Part shown: positions 8,127 to 13,890 of the stretch, one piece after another | Layout: every line of letters starts with the position of its first letter | Numbering within the stretch: the stretch's first letter is position 1 | Origin: Oscillatoria sp. Prado101 | Lineage (GTDB): Bacteria; Cyanobacteriota; Cyanobacteriia; Cyanobacteriales; Oscillatoriaceae | Direction: 5' to 3' | Assembly (NCBI GenBank): GCA_025454445.1 | Contig: JALOOK010000020.1 | Span: 1 to 15,808 of the forward strand | Length of the DNA: 15,808 nt | The notes under the pieces: generated by a model | Told to the model about the DNA's origin: nothing | The model's input: the letters and a program-made list of their open reading frames with translations, nothing else | Database searches by the model: none | Made by a program: the position numbers and the translations under genes

Positions 8127-8589
8127 ATACTATTTGTATATAAAGGGGGCTTGCAGGTGTGTGACTCGCTCCCTGTGAGGGTTGCAGGGGGCACCTCCCG
8201 CCGCTTTTCATTATTGTTGCAGAATAAATCAAGAAAAAATAGCTATAATACTGTGTTTTCAATTTTAATATACACCTATAATAAGAATTTTCAAACTGTC
8301 CTGAATTCAGGGAATTCTCCCGACTGTATCTCTTTTGAGAATAAGCAGATTCAAAGCGGAACAGCTTAAAATTGAATTATTATAGATTTAAAAACCGGCT
8401 CTTTTGGGTGCGTGCGGGGGAGGGAGGCGTGCGCCAGTCGCTGCTTTCCAAGCATGCAGACGGGCGGGCAACAGGCGAGTGGGAGGAGCCTTCTGGCGGT
8501 ATGCTTATGAAAGGGTAAAAAACTAGATTTATCTGGGATTCCTGACGTCGGTCAGGCTTTGTCTGGTGAGAGGGCTTCAAGAGTTGGAC
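8127..8589. other. Intergenic region between murQ and the protease gene
   Basis: These 463 bp contain an AT-rich centre (8220-8390) with a TATAAT at 8244-8249, and a G-rich right part. The 72-codon open frame at 8151-8369 has no ribosome binding site and reads as random polar sequence, so I do not call it. No clear terminator follows murQ. Confidence 0.5.
8541..8556 (+). promoter_or_regulatory. Hairpin CCTGAC-gtcg-GTCAGG upstream of the protease gene
   Basis: A perfect 6-bp inverted repeat with a 4-nt loop is followed by CTTTGTCT. It lies 33 nt before the ATG at 8590 and 9 nt before the alternative GTG at 8566. It could be an operator or a leader-RNA hairpin; nothing decides between them. 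Confidence 0.45.
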
Positions 8590-10122
8590 ATGTACACTGC
8601 ATCCGAAAACACGGCAACAATTGCAATCGTGCTGATTGCCATAGGGATTTTGGGCTGGGGCTACTACCGCGCCAAGCCGTTCGGCAAACTGGGAATTTTA
8701 GCTTGGCTGCAGTCGGTGTCGCTGATGACTCCCTGGCTGATTTTCTTTGGGCTGTTCGCTGCCGGCATCTATATTAACCTGGCCAGCATCCTGTTTTTGC
8801 TGGCTGGGAGTGCTGGACTGTACATCTTTTTGGGGAATCGCTTGCGAAAAGCAAGTCTTGATCAGGCGCTGCGGGAGCGACTGGAAGCGATGCTGAAGTC
8901 CAAGGATCAGCCAGCGCCGGCGGGCGAAAAAGCGGCTGAGGAGGCTGTCGGCAGTGGGGAACGGGAGATCCAGGCGACAGGGATAAGAAATGGGGTGCAG
9001 CCAGAGGTGGTTCCCATGCCAGCGGCAGACTTGAAGACGATTCAGAGCATTTTTGGGGTGGATACGTTCTTTGCTACTGAATCGATACCCTATCAGGAAG
9101 GGGCGATCTTCAAGGGCAATCTGCGGGGAGAGGCTCAGGCGGTGCGCGATCGCCTGTCAGCCGCGCTGCTGGAGCGTTTGGGCGAGCGCTACCGGCTGTT
9201 TTTGGTGGCTTCCCCGGAAGGCAAGCCGACTGTTATTGTACTTCCGGGCAGCAATGACCCGCAACCGCTGGCGGTTGGGCAAAAAGTCCTGGCGGCTGTG
9301 CTGGTGCTGGCGACGATTGCCAGCAGCCTGGAAACGGGGGGGCTGCTGCTGGGGTTCGATTTCTTCGAGAATACCAGCCGGTTGGCGGAAGTGCTGCCGG
9401 TGAGTGCGGGGATGTGGGCGGTGTTGCTGGCCCACGAAATAGGCCACCAGATAGTGGCTAGAGGCCATAATGTCCGCTTCAGCTGGCCATTTTTCATTCC
9501 GACTTGGCAAGTGGGCTCGTTTGGGGCGCTGAACCGGTTTGAGTCGCTGCTGCCAAACCGGCAGGTGCTGTTTGATGTGGCGTTTGCCGGTCCTGCTGCG
9601 GGGGGGCTGGTGTCTTTGGGGATGGTGCTGGTTGGCTTGCTGCTTTCCGGTGAGGGGAGTTTGTTTCAAATTCCGGCGGAGTTTTTCCAAGGCTCGGTTT
9701 TAGTCGGAACTTTGGCTAAAGTTGTTTTGGGTGAGGCGCTGCAAAAGCCGGTGGTTAATCTGCACCCGCTGGCGGTGATTGGCTGGCTGGGGCTGGTGAT
9801 TTCGGCGCTGAACTTGATGCCGGCTGGGCAGCTGGATGGGGGGCGGATTGTTCAGGCGATTTATGGGCGCAAGATTGCCGGTGGGGCGACGGTGGCGACT
9901 TTGATTGTGCTGGCGATTGTGTCCCTGTTCAATCCTTTGGCGCTGTACTGGGCGATTGTGATTCTTTTCCTGCAGCGGAATCTGGAGCGCCCCTGTTTGA
10001 ATGATTTGACTGAACCGGATGACGCCCGCGCTGCTTTGGGGCTGCTGGCGCTGTTTTTGATGGTGGCAACTCTTATGCCGCTGACTCCGGGTTTGGCCGG
10101 TCGTTTGGGGATCGGGGGGTGA
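8590..10122 (+). CDS. EGY-like site-2 protease (M50 family membrane metalloprotease)
   Basis: The predicted protein has 510 residues from the ATG; an in-frame GTG at 8566 would add eight. Two membrane segments lie at about 9-22 and 43-80. A soluble stretch at about 85-215 contains GNLRG (176-180), a motif of the plant and cyanobacterial EGY branch. The zinc site HEIGH (282-286) sits in a membrane helix, and the second M50 motif, MPAGQLDGGR, is near 411-420 with the ligand Asp416 (the LDG form). FAGPAAGG near 336-343 is the usual conserved membrane segment. Several C-terminal helices follow. Site-2 proteases cut membrane-embedded substrates, for example anti-sigma factors, while EGY proteins in chloroplasts support thylakoid development. 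All active-site residues are present, so activity is likely; the substrate is unknown. No anti-sigma or sigma gene is adjacent. Confidence 0.93.
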   Translation: MYTASENTATIAIVLIAIGILGWGYYRAKPFGKLGILAWLQSVSLMTPWLIFFGLFAAGIYINLASILFLLAGSAGLYIFLGNRLRKASLDQALRERLEAMLKSKDQPAPAGEKAAEEAVGSGEREIQATGIRNGVQPEVVPMPAADLKTIQSIFGVDTFFATESIPYQEGAIFKGNLRGEAQAVRDRLSAALLERLGERYRLFLVASPEGKPTVIVLPGSNDPQPLAVGQKVLAAVLVLATIASSLETGGLLLGFDFFENTSRLAEVLPVSAGMWAVLLAHEIGHQIVARGHNVRFSWPFFIPTWQVGSFGALNRFESLLPNRQVLFDVAFAGPAAGGLVSLGMVLVGLLLSGEGSLFQIPAEFFQGSVLVGTLAKVVLGEALQKPVVNLHPLAVIGWLGLVISALNLMPAGQLDGGRIVQAIYGRKIAGGATVATLIVLAIVSLFNPLALYWAIVILFLQRNLERPCLNDLTEPDDARAALGLLALFLMVATLMPLTPGLAGRLGIGG

Positions 10123-10209
10123 GTTTGGGGTCTGCTTCGCTGGAACCTGTTTGGTTTGAACCGTCTCCGTGAACGAGCGCCAAAAAAGAGCCTGGAAAGA
10201 TTTGTCTCG

Positions 10210-10235
10210 TTCCCAGTCTGAGGCTGGAATGGGAA
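10210..10235. repeat. Imperfect inverted repeat in the spacer before the PIN-like gene
   Basis: TTCCCAGTCTGAGGCTGGAA followed by TGGGAA has outer arms TTCCCA/TGGGAA and inner arms CCAG/CTGG. It resembles the dispersed cyanobacterial hairpin built on TTCCCAGTCTGAGACTGGGAA. An A-rich run follows at 10240-10247, so on the minus strand it reads as hairpin preceded by U's and is not a good terminator for the protease gene. Confidence 0.5.
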
Positions 10236-10309
10236 ACAGGAAAAAAAGCCGGTGTTCGGGGTAGCATGAAGTTAGTAGGGGCTGGAGTTTTTGGCTAGAA
10301 GATTTAGTT

Positions 10310-11326
10310 ATGCCTAGTGCACTTCCTGCAATAGTGGTGGTTTTCGATCTCGGTGCCCTGATGACCGGCAGGACGCGGGAGTGGGAAATGTGCTCGCGGC
10401 TGGGAACTTGCTATCTGCCGCAGGTGGTGTACGAGGAAATTGAGGAACTGGTGCAGCGGGCTGAGGAAGGGACGCTGCTGGAAGTGGCTAGGGAGTTTAA
10501 GCGCTTTTGGCCGTATAGCGGCTGGCTGCTTAGTGATGCGGCGGCGAGCCACCAGCTGTTGGAGCCGGCGGCGGGGGCGCAATTGAGCAAGCAAGCGCGA
10601 ATGGTGGTGGCGGTGGCTCAGTGCGCTTACGCTCTGTCGCAGGAGCGCCCTCGGGAGCTGGTGGTTTTTGTGTCGGACAGTCTGCGGCTGTTGCAGCGGA
10701 TGCAATCTCTGGAGGTGGGGAATCTTTGCTGCATTACTTCGACTGTGCTGATGCAGTGGGCGCGTTCGGGTCAGCGACCTCTGCCAGTGACTAAGCAGGT
10801 GCAAGCGATGATTAAGGCTAGACCTAAGACGCAGGGGGGGGCAGCCGGCAATAGTCCGCCGGCAACTCAACCACGCTCGTCGGTGCGGATGTCAGTTAGT
10901 CCGCCGGTGACTCAACCTCGCTCGTCAATGGGAATGTCAGTTAGTCCGCCGGCAACTTTTAATCAGAAGGAGGCTTTGGAGTCTAGGGTGCGTTTTACGC
11001 GCCAAGCGATGAAGGCTTCTAAGTTGCGTTCGCCACAGGATAATCAGGGGGGGCGGGATAAGTCTGGATCGGTTTATTTGCCTTCTGTGCAGCGGCGCAG
11101 GTCTACTGTATCTCACAAGAAGCCCGGTTTTTTTGCCTGGGTGATGAATGCGCTCTATACGCTGGTGGCGGTGGCTGGGTTTGCGATGGCGGGGGGATTT
11201 GCTTGGAAGTTGGTTCAGCCGAAGAGTTTTGACAAGTTTTGGACGCAGCAGGTGGTGCCGGTTTGGCAGCAAAAGGTGATGCCGGTTTTTTCTGGACAGC
11301 CGGGACAAAAACCGCGCAAGAAGTGA
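10310..11326 (+). CDS. PIN-like domain protein with C-terminal membrane anchor
   Basis: The protein has 338 residues. Residues 7-160 resemble a PIN nuclease fold: IVVVFDLGAL (D13 after strand 1), LPQVVYEEIEEL (E42/E43) and LVVFVSDSLRLLQRM (D123). The acidic residue expected before the middle helix is missing; the segment reads QLSKQARMVVAVAQ (about 91-104), so catalysis may be weak or lost. Residues about 182-217 are a Ser/Pro/Thr-rich 15-residue repeat, followed by a basic region. A single hydrophobic helix lies at about 274-302 (FFAWVMNALYTLVAVAGFAM), and a basic tail follows. Most PIN toxins are soluble, about 130 residues long and paired with an antitoxin; here the protein is long, membrane-anchored and has no partner gene, so toxin-antitoxin function is not supported. 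The start is the first in-frame ATG; its ribosome binding site is weak. The fold call is moderate; the function is unknown. Confidence 0.75.
   Translation: MPSALPAIVVVFDLGALMTGRTREWEMCSRLGTCYLPQVVYEEIEELVQRAEEGTLLEVAREFKRFWPYSGWLLSDAAASHQLLEPAAGAQLSKQARMVVAVAQCAYALSQERPRELVVFVSDSLRLLQRMQSLEVGNLCCITSTVLMQWARSGQRPLPVTKQVQAMIKARPKTQGGAAGNSPPATQPRSSVRMSVSPPVTQPRSSMGMSVSPPATFNQKEALESRVRFTRQAMKASKLRSPQDNQGGRDKSGSVYLPSVQRRRSTVSHKKPGFFAWVMNALYTLVAVAGFAMAGGFAWKLVQPKSFDKFWTQQVVPVWQQKVMPVFSGQPGQKPRKK
10853..10957 (+). repeat. In-frame 45-bp minisatellite in the PIN-like gene
   Basis: Units start at 10853, 10898 and 10943 (exact 45-bp spacing), each beginning AGTCCGCCGG; the third is partial. They encode SPP(A/V)TQPRSS(V/M)xMSV, a 15-residue Ser/Pro-rich linker repeat between the PIN-like head and the membrane anchor. 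Because the unit is a multiple of three, copy-number change would keep the frame. Confidence 0.85.
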
Positions 11327-11433
11327 GTGCCTGTGGGGGAGTTCGCTTTTTTTTGCCCTGGCGATGGGAAAGGGCGAGAGGGCATATGTTTTGGGGGGAG
11401 AGATCCTGGTTATATATCCTGGGACAAATACAA

Positions 11434-11565
11434 ACTTTGGGCTAAAGCCCAACTACGAACTTTTGGGCTTTAGCCCAACTACAAACGCAAGGGCTGAAGC
11501 CCAACTACAAACTTTGGGCTAAAGCCCTACTACGAACCTTTGGGCCGACGCCCTACTACAAACGG
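11434..11565. repeat. Five-unit tandem palindromic repeat, ~26-bp period
   Basis: The GGGC starts are at 11439, 11465, 11491, 11516 and 11542, spacing 26, 26, 25 and 26 bp. Each unit carries a palindrome followed by AACTACRAAC or CTACTACRAAC. The palindromes are GGGCTAAAGCCC, GGGCTTTAGCCC, GGGCTGAAGCCC, GGGCTAAAGCCC and GGGCCGACGCCC, so the stem is kept while the centre varies. There are no unique spacers, so this is not a CRISPR array. It belongs to a dispersed cyanobacterial repeat type and begins about 110 bp after the PIN-like gene. Confidence 0.85.
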
Positions 11566-11898
11566 TTGCCTGGATTTACCTTGAGTCTGCCACTGTATTG
11601 AGAGGATATCGCTCTGTGTCGTGCAAAAGGGCATTTGGCATGCTGGGTGCCTGCCCTTCACACAATATTCATATTAACCGGCAGTTTTTTAAAGATTTAA
11701 TAAATTTGACCTGCTGCTGGCAAGGTTTGGGCAGCACGATCTTCAGATTGGCAGGACAATTTTGAAAATTTCAGTGAAATCAAACCGCAGGCGGATGACA
11801 GGGGAGTGGGGTGCCGGCAAAAATAAGGTCTGTACAGTCTAGCTATGGGGAGAGGTTATTCCGACGATATCATGCAATTTCAATCGCTTTTATAATCG
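11566..11898. other. Intergenic region with one strong hairpin
   Basis: I find no supported gene in these 333 bp. The region has the hairpin at 11627-11658, an AT-rich stretch at 11660-11710 and a TATAAT at 11891-11896 just before the small ORF. The 98-codon frame at 11811-12107 overlaps the better small ORF in another frame and reads as noise. Confidence 0.5.
11627..11658. other. Bulged 11-bp hairpin
   Basis: The left arm is AAGGGCA (11627-11633), a 3-nt bulge, then GGCA (11637-11640). The loop is TGCTGGG. The right arm is TGCC (11648-11651) joined to TGCCCTT (11652-11658). That makes 11 pairs with one bulge. On the minus strand the stem is followed by TTTTGC, a weak terminator-like tail. 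It may be a structured RNA element or a minus-strand terminator. Confidence 0.5.
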
Positions 11899-12072
11899 GT
11901 GACTGTGGCAGAAATTGCCAGTCAGATGTGGTGTTCTCGCTGCATTACTGGCAGCGGTTGCCACCGGCTGATGCTGGCTCGGTTAGGGGGCGGGCTCAGC
12001 CAAGAAGAGCTGAGTGCCATCGACCGGCTGCTGCACGCAGTCAGAAGGGGATGGCTGAAAGTGGTGGATTAA
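11899..12072 (+). CDS. Small Cys-containing hypothetical protein (57 aa)
   Basis: A 57-codon frame starts at GTG 11899 (alternatives GTG 11905 and ATG 11926) and ends at TAA 12070-12072. The sequence reads as a folded small protein: MTVAEIASQ, then WCSRCITGSGC (about 11-21, three Cys, CxxC first), then an amphipathic helical region through LSQEELSAIDRLLHAVRRGW to a KVVD end. The competing frame on the same strand has no such pattern. No ribosome binding site is obvious, and a TATAAT lies only 3 nt before the first GTG, which would imply either a leaderless transcript or a start further in. I do not recognise the family. The CxxC...C cluster could bind a metal, but this is inference. Confidence 0.5.
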   Translation: MTVAEIASQMWCSRCITGSGCHRLMLARLGGGLSQEELSAIDRLLHAVRRGWLKVVD

Positions 12073-12170
12073 CTATTGGTTCTGCCACCAGCGCTTTGGA
12101 AGTTTAAAAAAAAAACAATATCACAAGCAGTTGAGCCCCTGATGTGTTAGAAAGTGCGTTGCGCAGCTGT

Positions 12171-12211
12171 CTTCCCCCGCCCCTCCCGGAATAAGAGGTG
12201 GCGCGGGGAAG
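12171..12211. other. Long GC-rich hairpin (15 bp, two single-base bulges)
   Basis: The left arm CTTCCCCCGCCCCTC (12171-12185) pairs with GAGGTGGCGCGGGGAAG (12195-12211) across a 9-nt loop, with single-base bulges at T12199 and C12204. No U-run follows on either strand, so it is not a classical terminator. The position suggests a structured RNA or a mobile palindrome. Confidence 0.6.
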
Positions 12212-12312
12212 TCGGGTGGCAATCTGGATGGAGCGAGTCAGGTGATGCCGGTCACAAAAAACTTGCGATCTCCGGCTCCTGGTGGGGCGACGACGATCGC
12301 CAAGTCGGGGGA

Positions 12313-12342
12313 TTGCCATCACCATCAAAATTGAGATATAGT
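12313..12342 (+). promoter_or_regulatory. Possible sigma-70 promoter of the first small membrane protein
   Basis: TTGCCA (12313-12318) and TATAGT (12337-12342) are separated by 18 bp and would give a leader of about 60 nt before the ATG at 12413. This is motif matching only. Confidence 0.3.
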
Positions 12343-12412
12343 GATAGATTGTACAAAGCAGGATATTTAAGACATCAGTGTGCTTCTGCTCCCATATTAT
12401 GAGGTGATCCAG

Positions 12413-12637
12413 ATGTCATCGCTATTGCTCATTTCACTACTGACTGCTCTGGGGGCAGCCTACTTCTACTTCAACGTCTCGGAAGAGATCCCTCGCATCA
12501 TGGCTTTGACGATTGTGGCGATCTGCTTTATTCTCGATCTGATTTTGGCACCTTGGCCAATCCAGCTCCTGATTCTGATGCTCGTCCTGATCGCCACCAG
12601 AAACGTTTCACTGCCGAATCAGCGCCGCCTGGGGTGA
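12413..12637 (+). CDS. Small hydrophobic membrane protein A (74 aa)
   Basis: The ATG at 12413 follows GAGGTGAT (12401-12408), a near-perfect complement of the 16S 3' end, so translation should be strong. The 74-residue product is mostly hydrophobic: helices at about 3-20, 28-47 and 50-62, a short SEE loop at 23-25, and a basic tail NQRRLG. The core ICFI....LAPWxxQLL (37-53) is shared, at the same positions and without gaps, with the protein at 13254-13475; about 22 of the first 63 positions are identical. It is therefore a paralogue pair. The pattern (about 75 residues, APW between two helices) looks like a cyanobacterial small membrane protein family, but I cannot name a domain or function. 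It lies 340 bp after the 57-aa ORF, and the gap has its own possible promoter. Confidence 0.82.
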   Translation: MSSLLLISLLTALGAAYFYFNVSEEIPRIMALTIVAICFILDLILAPWPIQLLILMLVLIATRNVSLPNQRRLG

Positions 12638-12677
12638 GCGCTCGCCACAGCTCTAAGCAGGTCTTTATTAAGTTTTC

Positions 12678-12714
12678 TGACAATTTAGTGACAATCTTCA
12701 TCTAGTTGTGACAA
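12678..12714. promoter_or_regulatory. Three TGACAA direct repeats
   Basis: TGACAA occurs at 12678, 12689 and 12709, spaced 11 and 20 bp (about one and two helical turns), 43-80 bp before the ORF at 12757. This could be a regulator binding array or chance in AT-rich DNA. Confidence 0.3.
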
Positions 12715-12756
12715 GCTGAAGGTGGGGATCGTGCTAGAGCAAGCTTTAGCGGCGTT

Positions 12757-13005
12757 ATGCAGGAAATTATTTTGATTCTGGTTCTGGCGAGTGCAACCAT
12801 TGCTGCTACCTATATCGGGGCCCTTCTGGGTCTGGCTGTTACCGGATGCTTAATGTTTTTGAAATATGTCCCTGAGTGGACGTGGACAGTGGTGTTGCTG
12901 GCCATGACGGTGGCCACTGTCAGAGGTCTGCGCTACGAGCGCGGAATAATCATCGCTGGAAGCCGCACGGTGAAGCTCTGCACTGTGGGGTTTGGCGTGC
13001 CATAG
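12757..13005 (+). CDS. Small hydrophobic protein C between the paralogues (82 aa)
   Basis: The frame runs from ATG 12757 to TAG 13003-13005. Residues about 4-36 (IILILVLASATIAATYIG and onward) and about 44-55 (TVVLLAMTVATV) are strongly hydrophobic. A basic stretch RGLRYERG follows, then a short tail. Codon choice is compatible with coding, but the ribosome binding site is weak and the tail (IIIAGSRTVKLCTVGFGVP) is not typical of a finished membrane protein. It does not share the APW motif of its two neighbours. It could be a genuine third member of the cluster, a truncated gene or a chance hydrophobic frame. Confidence 0.5.
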   Translation: MQEIILILVLASATIAATYIGALLGLAVTGCLMFLKYVPEWTWTVVLLAMTVATVRGLRYERGIIIAGSRTVKLCTVGFGVP

Positions 13006-13051
13006 GCAGCAGTTGCCGGTGAGAGCGGCGCGGGTTGGCGCAAGTCCTGCT

Positions 13052-13065
13052 CAGGAGCGCTCCTG
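13052..13065. other. Perfect 14-bp palindrome
   Basis: CAGGAGCGCTCCTG reads the same on both strands and lies 46 bp after the stop of the ORF at 12757-13005. It overlaps a smaller inverted repeat (CCTGctCAGG). No T-run follows. It may be a protein-binding site or part of a small repeat. Confidence 0.4.
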
Positions 13066-13200
13066 GCGCTCGCTCTGTTATGCCGGTGCGACAGCTGTGC
13101 GCGATCCGGGATGTATTGCAAGTTGCGATCGCAGATGCCTGAAATCTCGCTTAATGTTAGCTCTGCTACTGATCTCCCCGCTAGTTGGATGTTAGTATGA

Positions 13201-13223
13201 AATTGCGAAGGCTGTTCGCAATT
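13201..13223 (+). promoter_or_regulatory. 9-bp inverted repeat upstream of small membrane protein B
   Basis: AATTGCGAA (13201-13209) and TTCGCAATT (13215-13223) are perfect inverted arms around GGCTG. The element ends 30 bp before the ATG at 13254, a position suited to an operator or a 5'-leader hairpin controlling that gene. Confidence 0.5.
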
Positions 13224-13253
13224 CTGTAGCTCCCAATAAATGAGGCAATCTTT

Positions 13254-13475
13254 ATGTTTCCAATATATTTAATAGCACTGGCAATGTCTGTGGGATCGCT
13301 CTGGGTGTTTTTCAAAGCATCACAGGATATTTACACAGTTCTGGCGGCAGCAGTAGGTATCATTTGTTTTATTTGGGGATTTGCTTTGGCTCCTTGGCAT
13401 CTGCAACTGTTGCTCGTGGTGATTCTGCTGAGTCTGGAGCGCTTCTACTCAATGAAGGAGGGCCGACAGGGCTGA
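13254..13475 (+). CDS. Small hydrophobic membrane protein B (73 aa), paralogue of protein A
   Basis: The ATG at 13254 follows GAGG (13242-13245) with 8 nt spacing. The 73-residue product has helices at about 3-20, 28-46 and 50-61, and a charged end ERFYSMKEGRQG. It aligns without gaps to the protein at 12413-12637, sharing SxxI (23-26), ICFI (37-40), LAPW (45-48) and QLL (51-53); identity is about one third. The two genes lie 616 bp apart in the same direction, with a third small hydrophobic frame between them, so a tandem duplication followed by divergence is likely. A stem-loop terminator sits 36 bp downstream and a 9-bp inverted repeat just upstream, so it is probably its own transcription unit. 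Function unknown. Confidence 0.82.
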   Translation: MFPIYLIALAMSVGSLWVFFKASQDIYTVLAAAVGIICFIWGFALAPWHLQLLLVVILLSLERFYSMKEGRQG

Positions 13476-13510
13476 TCTGGAAAAGCTTGAGTTGACGTCA
13501 GGTGACGGCT

Positions 13511-13550
13511 GCCGGTGGGATTGAGGAGGCTTTGGCTCTATCCCACCGGC
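13511..13550 (+). terminator. Stem-loop terminator after small membrane protein B
   Basis: GCCGGTGGGAT (13511-13521) and ATCCCACCGGC (13540-13550) form a perfect 11-bp stem around an 18-nt loop, followed by TTGCTTT. The T-run is weak, so it may act as a terminator or only as a 3'-end-protecting hairpin. Confidence 0.6.
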
Positions 13551-13598
13551 TTGCTTTAGAGAGTGTTTGTAAAGCAAAGTGAAGAAGCCAGAAACCGG

Positions 13599-13881
13599 GG
13601 GCGGCCACGGGGGCATCGGTGTCAACTTAAGATGAAACATAGTGCCAGCTTCCTGTGTGAGCATTAGCTCGCTCTAACGCGTCTCTGTGCCATGATCCCC
13701 CCTAACCCCCCTTAAAAAGGGGGCTACCGGAGCGGCTCAAAGTCCCCCTTTTTAAGGGGGATAATGGGGGTACGAAACTTGGCTAAAAGCGAGAAAAATC
13801 AAGATTTTTACCTTAAGTTGACACCAGTGCCACTATGCAGCCGCCCCTACAGGCGGTGGGCGATTATATATGTAGGGGCGG
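13599..13881. repeat. GCGGCCAC/CCGCCCCTACA dispersed repeat, interrupted by the MITE-like element
   Basis: The left piece GGGCGGCCACGGGGG (about 13599-13613) and the right piece CACTATGCAGCCGCCCCTAC (13831-13850) are contiguous in the copy at 6345-6378 but are separated here by about 215 bp of the inverted-repeat element. The right piece continues to TGTAGGGGCGG (13871-13881), which forms an 11-bp perfect inverted repeat with CCGCCCCTACA (13841-13851). Confidence 0.65.
13612..13831. mobile_element. MITE-like element, ~220 bp, 20-bp terminal inverted repeats
   Basis: GGCATCGGTGTCAACTTAAG (13612-13631) is the inverse of 13812-13831 with two mismatches; the inner 14 bases match perfectly. Inside lies a second inverted repeat: CCCCCCTTAAAAAGGGGG (about 13706-13723) against CCCCCTTTTTAAGGGGG (about 13744-13760), with extended arms 13694-13723 and 13742-13771. 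That inner CCCCCCTTAAAAAGGGGG word belongs to a widespread cyanobacterial palindromic repeat. No coding capacity and no clear target-site duplication are visible. The structure fits a nonautonomous element that would need a transposase in trans. Confidence 0.6.
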
Positions 13882-13890
13882 GTTTGAAAT

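Larger units (their letters stand above)
12073..12412. other. Intergenic region upstream of the first small membrane protein
   Basis: These 340 bp hold an A10 tract at about 12107-12116, the strong hairpin at 12171-12211, and a possible promoter at 12313-12342. Open frames on both strands (12104-12328 minus, 12154-12402 plus) have compositions dictated by the hairpin and are not called. Confidence 0.5.

Noticed and set aside
8151..8369. 72-codon frame after murQ
   Set aside because: AT-rich, no ribosome binding site, composition follows base content.
10310..11326. VapC-type toxin of a toxin-antitoxin pair
   Set aside because: The protein is far too long, is membrane-anchored, lacks one acidic position, and no small antitoxin gene adjoins it.
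11434..11565. CRISPR array
   Set aside because: The units are directly adjacent with a 25-26 bp period, there are no unique spacers, and no cas gene is present.
12104..12402. Overlapping frames on both strands around the hairpin
   Set aside because: Coding potential comes from the GC-rich palindrome; neither frame has a start signal or protein-like pattern.
12413..13475. Type I toxin-antitoxin peptides
   Set aside because: The proteins have about three helices and 73-82 residues with strong ribosome binding sites, unlike the single-helix peptides of about 20-50 residues typical of that class, and no antisense RNA gene can be identified from sequence.
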